Assembly (NCBI RefSeq): GCF_024701375.2
Contig: NZ_CP113910.1
Location: 2,418,001 to 2,482,000, forward strand
Length of the DNA: 64,000 bases
From: Streptomyces sp. KMM 9044
Lineage (GTDB): Bacteria > Actinomycetota > Actinomycetes > Streptomycetales > Streptomycetaceae
Direction: 5' to 3'
The notes beneath the pieces are model-generated. The model was not told the DNA's origin and made no database searches. It saw only the letters and a program-made list of their open reading frames with translations. Shown here piece after piece: positions 57,500-64,000 of this stretch. Every line of letters starts with the position of its first letter. Positions within the stretch are counted from its first letter, which is position 1. Both the position numbers and the translations under genes were made by a program.

Positions 57500-59839
57500 T
57501 CAGCTGGGGTCGGTCTCGATCACGGCGACGCGGTCGCTGGTGCTCTGGAGCGCCGGGCGCAGGGCGCCGATCACGTCCTCGACGGTGACGGGGGTCTTCT
57601 CCCCGTTGCCGCGGGTGATGAGCACGCCGTCGAAGACGTCCCCGTAGAGCTCCTGCAGCGCCTTCCGGTCGTAGAACTCGACCAGTTTGCCGTCCTGCGC
57701 CTTGACGCCGAGGAACTTCCACAGCGAGTTCTCCGGGCTGAAGGCGATGCTCTGCCCGGTCTCGGTCTGGACCGTGACCAGGCCGGACATCGCCGGCTCG
57801 GCGAACTCCTTCATCATCCGGTCGACCTCGGCCTTGGACACCGTGGGTTCCTGGGTGACCGTCGGCACCGTCACCGCGGACGAGGAGCCGGTCTCGACCT
57901 GGGTCCGGTACGCCTCCTCGACCGCCGCGGTCGACTCGTCGGCGTCGATGCCCGAGCCGGGCTTGCCGTAGACGGCGACGGCCTTGCCGGACTCGAACCT
58001 GATCGTGCCGTCGTTGCCGGAGCCGCCCGCCGACTCGAGGGCGGCGTGCAGCTTCTCCTCGTCGACGGGGATGACGGGGTCGACGACGCGGCTGTTGCCG
58101 AAGAGGGAGCCGATGACGGAGACCGGGTTGTAGTCGCTCCGCGCCGCCGCGCCGACGGTGGCGTCGGTGTCGAACTGCAGTCCGGCGTTGTCCGGCTCGA
58201 GTTCGACGGTCTTGTCGCCGACAGTCAGCTTGAGCGGCTTGTTCAACCGGTCGGCGAGAGCCTGGTCGAGCGTCTTCACGGCCTCGTCGCGGGTGCCGCC
58301 GCCGATGTCGACGCCGAGCACAGTGGTGCCCTTGGGCACGTCGGAGTGGTTCATCAGCAGGCCGGCGCCGTAGGCGACACCGGCGAGCAGGAGCACGCCG
58401 CCGACGAGCAGGGGGAGCTTGCGGCGGCCCTTCTTCTTCGGCGCCTTCGAGGAGGCCGCCGGGGGCGGGGCGACCGGGTCGGGCACTCTGGGCGGCGTGT
58501 GCGGACCGGGGCCGCCGGAGGGGTCGCCCGCATCGAAGGAGGCGCTCGCCGGGACGACCGGGACACCGCTGGTGCCGGTCTGCCCGGAGACGTTCTCGTA
58601 GCGGGCTCCGTAGCCCGGGGCGCCCTGTTCGGGGACGGGGAGCTGCGGGGTGAGACTCGCGGTGTCGTCGCTCAGCCCGCCACCGGGGTGGGGGCCGCCA
58701 CGGGCGTCGCGCGGGCCGCTGCCGGGCGGCAGGCCCGGCCGGCCGGGGTGGGCGGTGGCAGGCCCGGTCGTGGCGCCACCGGAACCACCCGGGACACCGG
58801 GACCGGCAGGACCACCGGGTCCGTCCTGACCGCCGTACGGCGACTGGCCGGGGTGGGCGGGCCGGCCCTCCTGGCCGTTCCGCGCTCCGAGGTCGTCGTC
58901 CGTGAAGAACGGCATGCTCTCGAGGCGCGGCTCGCCGCCACCGTTCCCGCCCGCGCCCGGGCGCTGATCGCCCGGACGCGTACCGCCGTTGCCGAGCGGG
59001 CCGCCGGCCAGCGCCTCGGTCACGTCGAAGGAACCGGTGCCGCCGCCGTGCCCCGGAGCGACCGGCCCGCCGGTCGCTCCGGAGAGCCCGGAGCCGTTGC
59101 CGCCGCCGGGTGCGGAACCGTTCGTGCCACCGGCAACGCCCGGGCCGCCGGGCCGGGCGTTGCCGCCCGTCACGCTCATGCCGCCGCCCACACCGGGCGG
59201 ACGTCCGCCCGGACGCGCACCGCCGCCGGAGACACCGGGCGGTCCCGAAGGCCCCGCACCGAGCGCCCTGGGGCCGCCCGCGGAAACCGAACCGCCCGCC
59301 GGGCCGGCCCCGTTGCCGGAGCCACCGCCCGCGGTGCCCTTGCCCGGACCGGACTTGCGCGGCGCGAACCACTCGCTGGTCGGCTTGTCCGGCGGGGCCG
59401 CCTGCTGCGGCACGGACGGCTGCGGCGCGGTCTGCGGGCCGCCCGGAGCGCCCGCGGCGGGAGACTCGACGGTACCGGGGCCGTAGCCGGGGCCGGTACC
59501 CAGCGCCCGGGGTGAACCCGGCGCCGGCGCCTGGGCGTTGGCCCCGCCCCGGTCCCGGTCGGCACCTTGGGTGTCGGTGCCGACCGTGCCTTCGCCGTCC
59601 GTGACGGTCTTGCGCACGACGACCGGCGGAATGGGACGGGAACCGGGGATGTTGATCCGGATTCTGGTCGTCAGCGTGGTCTCGGTCTTGCGGTCGCCCG
59701 GACGCTGCTCGGCAGGCCGGCCCGCAGCCGCCGCCTCACCCGGAACCGCCGGAATCCCGTAGGGCGGGGTGCCCGACGGATATGCGGCTCCGCCGCGCCC
59801 GTTGGGACCGTTGGACGGAGTGTCAGTTTCACGACTCAA
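57500..59839 (-). CDS. membrane protein with peptidoglycan-binding (YoaR/VanW-N type) domain
   Basis: A 779-residue protein. The first ~460 residues are Gly/Pro-rich, low complexity and cytosolic. A KKKGRRK stop signal and one membrane helix (LPLLVGGVLLLAGVAYGAGL) follow. The extracellular part (LGVDIGGGTRDEAVKTLDQA; VELEPDNAGLQFDTDATVGA; VTQEPTVSKAEVDRMMKEFA; LWKFLGVKAQDGKLVEFYDR) contains two copies of the domain found before VanW domains and predicted to bind peptidoglycan. VanW itself is absent. The start codon is TTG at 59839 with GGAGAAC upstream. A role in wall sensing or attachment is inferred. Confidence 0.8.
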   Translation of the reverse strand: MSRETDTPSNGPNGRGGAAYPSGTPPYGIPAVPGEAAAAGRPAEQRPGDRKTETTLTTRIRINIPGSRPIPPVVVRKTVTDGEGTVGTDTQGADRDRGGANAQAPAPGSPRALGTGPGYGPGTVESPAAGAPGGPQTAPQPSVPQQAAPPDKPTSEWFAPRKSGPGKGTAGGGSGNGAGPAGGSVSAGGPRALGAGPSGPPGVSGGGARPGGRPPGVGGGMSVTGGNARPGGPGVAGGTNGSAPGGGNGSGLSGATGGPVAPGHGGGTGSFDVTEALAGGPLGNGGTRPGDQRPGAGGNGGGEPRLESMPFFTDDDLGARNGQEGRPAHPGQSPYGGQDGPGGPAGPGVPGGSGGATTGPATAHPGRPGLPPGSGPRDARGGPHPGGGLSDDTASLTPQLPVPEQGAPGYGARYENVSGQTGTSGVPVVPASASFDAGDPSGGPGPHTPPRVPDPVAPPPAASSKAPKKKGRRKLPLLVGGVLLLAGVAYGAGLLMNHSDVPKGTTVLGVDIGGGTRDEAVKTLDQALADRLNKPLKLTVGDKTVELEPDNAGLQFDTDATVGAAARSDYNPVSVIGSLFGNSRVVDPVIPVDEEKLHAALESAGGSGNDGTIRFESGKAVAVYGKPGSGIDADESTAAVEEAYRTQVETGSSSAVTVPTVTQEPTVSKAEVDRMMKEFAEPAMSGLVTVQTETGQSIAFSPENSLWKFLGVKAQDGKLVEFYDRKALQELYGDVFDGVLITRGNGEKTPVTVEDVIGALRPALQSTSDRVAVIETDPS

Positions 59840-60034
59840 GGCAGGTTCTCCTGGTTGGCTCCGCCGCCCGTCACGATCTCACGGTGGGGGTCTCCCCCCC
59901 TCGGCCGGAGCCGGGAGTTCGGGGAGGCTCAACGGCGCGCGCACCACCATACTGGCCCCATCCGGCCGGTATCTCCGGACCGTGGCGGAAATCCGCACCG
60001 GACCCCCACGCGCGCACCGCTGCGAAGGGGTACG
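59840..60034. other. intergenic gap upstream of the peptidoglycan-binding gene
   Basis: 195 bases between two minus-strand genes. Beyond the ribosome-binding site GGAGAAC and a mixed-GC stretch (CACCACCATACTGGCC near 59941) that may hold the promoter, nothing was recognised. Confidence 0.3.
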
Positions 60035-60463
60035 TCACTTCCCAAGTCGGTCGGGAGCGCCGTCCGGTTGCCGCCCCGGGGCGAGGGTGGCGCACATCAC
60101 AGCGACAGCGATGCCGCCGAGCAGGAAGAGGTAGGAGCCGGCTCCCGCGGCGAACAGGAAGTCGCCTTCCGGCCGGCTGGTGGTGAGCAGGAGGGCGACG
60201 AGCACCCAGCCACCGGCGGCCGAAGCGGCCCCGGCCCGGCTGCGCAGCGCGAGTGCCCCGCCCAGGCAGAGTCCGGCCTCGGCGGCGAGGGCGAGCAGCA
60301 GCCCGCCCGGGAACCACGCGGGCTGCACCAGCGCCCCGGCCGCTCCGACCACGGCGCCGAGCAGGAACAGCCCCACGCAGACGGCGATTCGCCCGAAGGA
60401 GGGCAACCGCAGTGGCTGGGCCAGCGCCGGCACCGGCGCGTTCCCGTTCGTCCGGCCGCTCAC
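60035..60463 (-). CDS. DUF6113-type membrane protein
   Basis: A 142-residue protein with four hydrophobic helices ([72 protein letters not shown]). Its GTG start overlaps the mshB stop in GTGA, so it is translationally coupled to mshB, an arrangement seen in streptomycetes. R-P-E-G-D in the third loop is a recurrent feature. Function unknown. Confidence 0.8.
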   Translation of the reverse strand: MSGRTNGNAPVPALAQPLRLPSFGRIAVCVGLFLLGAVVGAAGALVQPAWFPGGLLLALAAEAGLCLGGALALRSRAGAASAAGGWVLVALLLTTSRPEGDFLFAAGAGSYLFLLGGIAVAVMCATLAPGRQPDGAPDRLGK

Positions 60464-61350
60464 GAGGCCTCCCCCGTACCGGAGGCCGTACCGCCCCCGA
60501 CCCCGGCGAACAGGTCGCTCTCCCGGCCGGGGGCCCGCGCACCGCGCACCAGCTCGTAGTACTCGGTGGCGAACAGCGGCTGGGCAAGTTCGTTGGAGAG
60601 CACGAAGTACGGTGCGTACGGCTCGGCCACGGTGATCTGGGTGGCGTGGGCGCGCATCGCGGCGGCCTTGGCGGCGGCGTACGCGGTGCCGTCGATCTCG
60701 GTGGTGACCAGCTCGTCGTCGACGACTCCGGGGACGTCACCGACCTCGCCCGCCTTGTCGAACGGCAGTCCGGGCAGTGCGTCGTCCAGCCGCTCGAAGG
60801 CGGCCTCGGCGACGGAGCGGGGCACCCGGTTCCAGTAGACCTTGGGGATGTCCCACCCGTCCCCGGCGGCGAGTTCGACGGCACGCATGGCGACGCGGTG
60901 CGCCTGGACGTGGTCGGGGTGCCCGTAACCGCCGTTCTCGTCGTACGTGACGAGCACCTGGGGCCGGACCTCGAGGATCACCTCGGCGAGGAGGCCGGCG
61001 GCCTGGTCGACGTCGGCCTGCCAGAAGCAGCCGGAGTCGTCGTTGTCGGGCAGGCCCGTCATCCCGGAGTCGCTGTAGCGCCCGGCGCCGCCGAGCAGCC
61101 GGAAGTCGTCGACACCGAGGGCGCGCATCGCCTCGGTCAACTCCCCCATCCGGCGCTGTCCGAGAGCGGCACCGGACAGGTGGGCCAGCTCGGGCGGGAT
61201 GACCTCTCCCCGCTCACCGAGCGTGCAGGTCACCAGCGTCACCTGCGCCCCCTCGGCGGCGTAGCGGGCCATGGTGGCCCCGTTGTTGATCGACTCGTCG
61301 TCCGGGTGGGCGTGCACCAGCAGCAGCCGCCGGACGGGCAGTTCCGTCAT
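60460..61350 (-). CDS. mshB: mycothiol GlcNAc-inositol deacetylase MshB
   Basis: A 296-residue LmbE-family zinc deacetylase. [20 protein letters not shown] (A-H-P-D-D-E, residues 14-19) and [20 protein letters not shown] carry the zinc His/Asp set; [20 protein letters not shown] is also diagnostic. MshB removes acetate from 1-O-(GlcNAc)-myo-inositol in mycothiol synthesis, the actinobacterial redox buffer. The ATG at 61350 gives the usual length. The region upstream lacks a sigma-R motif that I could find. Confidence 0.93.
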   Translation of the reverse strand: MTELPVRRLLLVHAHPDDESINNGATMARYAAEGAQVTLVTCTLGERGEVIPPELAHLSGAALGQRRMGELTEAMRALGVDDFRLLGGAGRYSDSGMTGLPDNDDSGCFWQADVDQAAGLLAEVILEVRPQVLVTYDENGGYGHPDHVQAHRVAMRAVELAAGDGWDIPKVYWNRVPRSVAEAAFERLDDALPGLPFDKAGEVGDVPGVVDDELVTTEIDGTAYAAAKAAAMRAHATQITVAEPYAPYFVLSNELAQPLFATEYYELVRGARAPGRESDLFAGVGGGTASGTGEAS

Positions 61351-61628
61351 GGGACCAGCCTACGAGGCGCCCGGCCGGGGCGCGGCGCGTTCCCGGCGCG
61401 GGTCCCCCGTCACGTCTCGTCGTCGAGTACGTACGCGATGGCCAGGGCGATTCGCCCGATCCGGTCGATGGCGTCCGTCACGGCGGCCTCGCCACCGTCG
61501 CCCCGGCCGCGAGGGCGTCACGATGCCGTCGAAGACCGTCCCCGCCGTCACCGGCCTGCCGCCCGGGCGAGCGGGCGGCTCCGGAACGGTTCGCCCACCT
61601 CGTGCAGCATCGCGGACCGGCCTCGACC
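61351..61628. other. scarred intergenic stretch at the conserved/accessory boundary
   Basis: 278 bases with no intact gene. On the minus strand VTDAIDRIGRIALAIAYVLDDET followed by TGA (about 61410-61485) looks like the genuine C-terminus of a lost gene; upstream of it the frame is not open. The accessory operon starts on the far side. It marks the edge of an insertion or deletion. Confidence 0.45.
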
Positions 61629-62621
61629 TCACGGCATTTCGGCGCATTCCAGCCACGTGCCGCCCCGGGTATGGGACTCCGTGGCCCATCGCAGGACACG
61701 TGCGACGGTCACGGCTCTCCCCCACTCCACGGACGGCCCGGGACTCCCTTCGCACAAGAACTCGTAGTCGCGGAACAGCGGCGAGAACCATTCCATGTGT
61801 GCATGGGAGTCGTCGTCGGAGACAGTGAACCGTCGGGTGTCCGTCTCGGTCCGGACATCCACCCGGCCCCCCTGAACACTGAGAATCCCTCCTTCTCTGC
61901 GGAGGACGAGCGAATTCGCGCGCACCTGCGACACCCAGCTCACACGGACATCCGCCCGGAGCGACGGGCCGAATTCCATGGACAGGTGCGCTTCCCGGTC
62001 CACGGGGCCGTGCGGACCCGGTGTGCAGCGGACCCGTGAGGGCAGGCCGAGGAGGTGCAGCAGTACGTAGATCCAGTGGGTTCCGTGATCGACCAGGACG
62101 CCCCCGCCCGACACTTCCCTCTCCTCGCGCCATCGCGGCCGCCAGTCTCCCACCCCCTGCGCCGAATCAGTGCGGCGCACGTCGACGGAGACGCTCCTCA
62201 CCCGACCGAGCCCGCCGCGCGTCGCGAATTCGCGTGCGATGCGGAAGGTGGGCGAGTAGAGGTAGTTGTGAACCGGGTGGAGCGTCTTCGCCGTGCGCCG
62301 GGAGATGCGGGAGAGCGAGACACCTTCTTCGGGATCCAGAACAGCGGGTTTCTCGCAGAGTACGTGGGCTCCGCGCAGCAGGAAGTGCCTCACCTGAGAG
62401 GCGTGGTACGCCGGTGGGGTACAGACGTCGACGGTGTCGGCCCTCACCGTGGCCATGGCGGTGGACGAGAAGAGCCGGGCTTCCGGAAAGAGGGCGCCCG
62501 CGCGGGCGAGCCGCTGCCGGCTGGGGTCCACCACACCGACCACCCGGACCCGTGGATGACGGTGGTAGAAGAGGGCGTGGGCTTCTCCCATGCGCCCGAA
62601 TCCGCACAGCAGCACTCTCAC
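61629..62621 (-). CDS. Gfo/Idh/MocA-family oxidoreductase
   Basis: A 330-residue dehydrogenase: VRVLLCGFGRMGEAHALFYH (Rossmann G-x-G-x-x-G/A), VLCEKPAVLDPEEG (the E-K-P motif with catalytic Lys), HPVHNYLYSPTFRIAREFAT and GGGVLVDHGTHWIYVLLHLL (D-x-G-x-H). These enzymes oxidise or reduce a sugar, inositol or amino-sugar hydroxyl with NAD(P). The GTG start overlaps the aminotransferase stop in GTGA, so the two act together. Third codon positions look less uniformly G/C than in neighbouring core genes, suggesting acquisition. Confidence 0.88.
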   Translation of the reverse strand: MRVLLCGFGRMGEAHALFYHRHPRVRVVGVVDPSRQRLARAGALFPEARLFSSTAMATVRADTVDVCTPPAYHASQVRHFLLRGAHVLCEKPAVLDPEEGVSLSRISRRTAKTLHPVHNYLYSPTFRIAREFATRGGLGRVRSVSVDVRRTDSAQGVGDWRPRWREEREVSGGGVLVDHGTHWIYVLLHLLGLPSRVRCTPGPHGPVDREAHLSMEFGPSLRADVRVSWVSQVRANSLVLRREGGILSVQGGRVDVRTETDTRRFTVSDDDSHAHMEWFSPLFRDYEFLCEGSPGPSVEWGRAVTVARVLRWATESHTRGGTWLECAEMP

Positions 62622-63943
62622 GTTGCCGGACCGGAGTCGGCGAGTACCCCACCCAGGACGGCAACCGCGTGTTCGGCGTCCTCGAGCCCCACGTTCAGCG
62701 GGGGATACAGTCTGAGCGAGTTGCCGCCGGCCATGACAAGCACCCCGTGGTGGGCGAGCTGTGACACCACACGCCTGAGCCGTGGCCTCGGAAACGCCGT
62801 GCGAGGACACCGCGGATCGACCAGCTGGATTCCCAGGGCCATTCCCTGCCCCTGGATCCTGCCCACAACCGGAAGGTTTCCGAGTTCCGACGTGAGCAGT
62901 CGCAGCAGAGCGTTCCCCGTTTCTCTGCCGCGGGTCACGAGGTGCTCGTCACGTACCACGTCCAGTACGGCCGATGCCGCGGCACAGGCCAGCGGAAAGC
63001 CTCCGAAACTGGAGGAACTCCCGCTCGGCAGGCCGAAGGGTGCCGTTCGCATGAGATCCCGGTGGGCGGCGACAGCCGTCACCGGGTACCCGCCGCCCAT
63101 CCCCTTCCCCATGATCAGTACGTCGGGCACCACATCGTCGTGTTCGACGGCGAACATTCTCCCGGTTCTGCCGAACCCGGTCATCGATTCGTCCACGACG
63201 AGGAGAGCCCCCAGCTCTCGTGCCAGTTCCCGCAGGGCGGCCAGGTATCCGGAAGGGGGGACGAGGTTTCCGGCTCGCCCCTGGACCGGCTCGACCACGA
63301 TTGCCGCCGGTGCCGGCGCCGAACTCTGGGCCACCACCTGGCGTGCGTGATCCACACAGGCGAAGCCACAGCTCGGGAAGGTCAACCGCAGGGGGCACGA
63401 GGCGCAGTCGGCGTAAGGGGCGTGGGTGACTCCCGGAACGGCGGGTCCGTACCCGCCGTGGGCGCCGGGCGTCAGCGCCAGGCCGGCCGCCGTGCGGCCG
63501 TGGAAGCTGTTCCAGAAGCTCAGAACCCCGAAACGTCCGGTGGCGGACTTGGCCAGCCGGAGCGCGGCCTCCACCGCCTCGCTTCCACCGCTGTAGAACT
63601 GCGTCTGCATGGTGTCGTCGGGCAGCACGGCCGACAGCTTCTCGAGCAGCGCCAAGCGCGCTTTCGACGCGTGCGCGCCGATCATCCACGCGCGGGACTG
63701 CTGTGCGATGGCCGATACGAGACGTGGGTGGGAATGACCTATCAGGTTCACTCCCGCCCCGCCCATGAAGTCGAGGTAGCTTTTTCCCTCCGTGTCCCAG
63801 ACACGTGCCCCCTCGGCACGGGCGACGACTATGCCGATCCAGTCCACGGCAGCCGAGATTCCGGGCCCCAGAAGTTCCCGTTCCCGCCTTCTGTGCGCAT
63901 CCGTGGGGCTCTCGGCGGAACTCTCGAACGCGTCACTGCTCAC
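62618..63943 (-). CDS. class III PLP-dependent aminotransferase
   Basis: About 441 residues. YLDFMGGAGVNLIGHSHPRL, FYSGGSEAVEAALRLAKSAT, FHGRTAAGLALTPGAHGGYG, VVDESMTGFGRTG (PLP-binding Asp) and LIMGKGMGGGYPVTAVAAHR (PLP lysine) are the class III motifs. A cysteine-rich loop (YADCASCPLRLTFPSCGFAC) resembles that of several class III enzymes. Candidate substrates are a keto-sugar, keto-inositol or aldehyde produced by the paired dehydrogenase, which is inference. The start could be GTG 63943 or GTG 63967. The operon continues beyond the window. Confidence 0.88.
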   Translation of the reverse strand: MSSDAFESSAESPTDAHRRRERELLGPGISAAVDWIGIVVARAEGARVWDTEGKSYLDFMGGAGVNLIGHSHPRLVSAIAQQSRAWMIGAHASKARLALLEKLSAVLPDDTMQTQFYSGGSEAVEAALRLAKSATGRFGVLSFWNSFHGRTAAGLALTPGAHGGYGPAVPGVTHAPYADCASCPLRLTFPSCGFACVDHARQVVAQSSAPAPAAIVVEPVQGRAGNLVPPSGYLAALRELARELGALLVVDESMTGFGRTGRMFAVEHDDVVPDVLIMGKGMGGGYPVTAVAAHRDLMRTAPFGLPSGSSSSFGGFPLACAAASAVLDVVRDEHLVTRGRETGNALLRLLTSELGNLPVVGRIQGQGMALGIQLVDPRCPRTAFPRPRLRRVVSQLAHHGVLVMAGGNSLRLYPPLNVGLEDAEHAVAVLGGVLADSGPAT

Positions 63944-64000
63944 GGCACACCGCCACGCGGAACCCACCGGCCGGATGACGCTCCGTCGGCGTGACGCGGT

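Noticed and set aside
1..64000. CRISPR arrays, insertion sequences, integrases or phage genes
   Set aside because: No regularly spaced 25-40-base repeats with unique spacers and no transposase or integrase motifs were seen; the only tandem repeats lie inside coding regions or promoters.

Overview
The window is high-GC DNA of a Streptomyces-type actinobacterium. Third codon positions are almost all G or C, several genes have a -10 hexamer 6-7 bases before the start codon (leaderless transcripts), GTG/TTG starts are common, and the gene set (DUF3107, DUF3117, DUF3152, MshB, AdnAB, mycobacterial SigE-like locus) is actinobacterial. From memory, the gene order resembles the Streptomyces coelicolor SCO51xx core region and, in part, the Mycobacterium tuberculosis Rv1170-Rv1239 region. 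No rRNA, tRNA, CRISPR array, transposase or phage gene was found.

Layout. 1-7.9 kb (minus): start of an M20 dipeptidase, the AdnB and AdnA helicase-nucleases and an alkyltransferase-like protein, so a DNA end-processing and alkyl-damage block. 8-12.6 kb (plus): a kinase-like/LPG-synthase-type membrane protein and a secreted tripeptidyl-aminopeptidase-like lipoprotein. 12.7-21 kb (minus): MoeZ behind a sigma-R-type promoter; a PelF-like glycosyltransferase fused to a membrane domain, an NAD-dependent epimerase and a spherulin-4-type protein (a candidate exopolysaccharide system); a DUF3152 metalloprotease-like protein and an alpha/beta hydrolase. 21-29.5 kb: small proteins, a TetR regulator, DUF3107, a ferritin-like protein, a DEAD-box RNA helicase that appears to start at CTG, an alpha/beta hydrolase, an NYN nuclease and a 50-residue ORF behind a second sigma-R-type promoter. 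29.5-33 kb (minus): MarC, PHP, DUF6758 and SUFU proteins. 33-40 kb: CorA with a 580-base leader containing a short upstream ORF and a 30-bp palindrome, a lipoprotein, an MgtE-N/CBS protein, DUF1003 and Mrp. 40-46 kb: TatB, HtrA, a zinc anti-sigma factor, an ECF sigma factor (third sigma-R-type promoter) and a divergent O-methyltransferase; this is the conserved SigE-RseA-HtrA-TatB envelope-stress module.

46-61 kb carries core metabolism: DUF3117, enoyl-CoA hydratase/isomerase, DivIVA-domain protein and Tag, dihydropteroate synthase, LOG-family protein, DapE, a lysozyme-like membrane protein, DapC, FdxA, a GNAT protein, two gene remnants joined by an apparent deletion, a small membrane protein, a peptidoglycan-binding-domain protein and MshB. 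After MshB, conserved content stops at a scarred stretch (about 61.35-61.63 kb) and an accessory operon (Gfo/Idh/MocA dehydrogenase plus class III aminotransferase) runs to the window end.

The most interesting signals are the PelF-like/epimerase/spherulin-4 operon, the three GGAAT/C-N18-GTT promoters, the CorA leader, the non-canonical starts (CTG helicase, ATT methyltransferase, CTG small ORF), the SirB1/SHOCT deletion scar, and exact tandem repeats inside the glycosyltransferase and HtrA genes. Family names rest on motif recognition by eye, not database searches.
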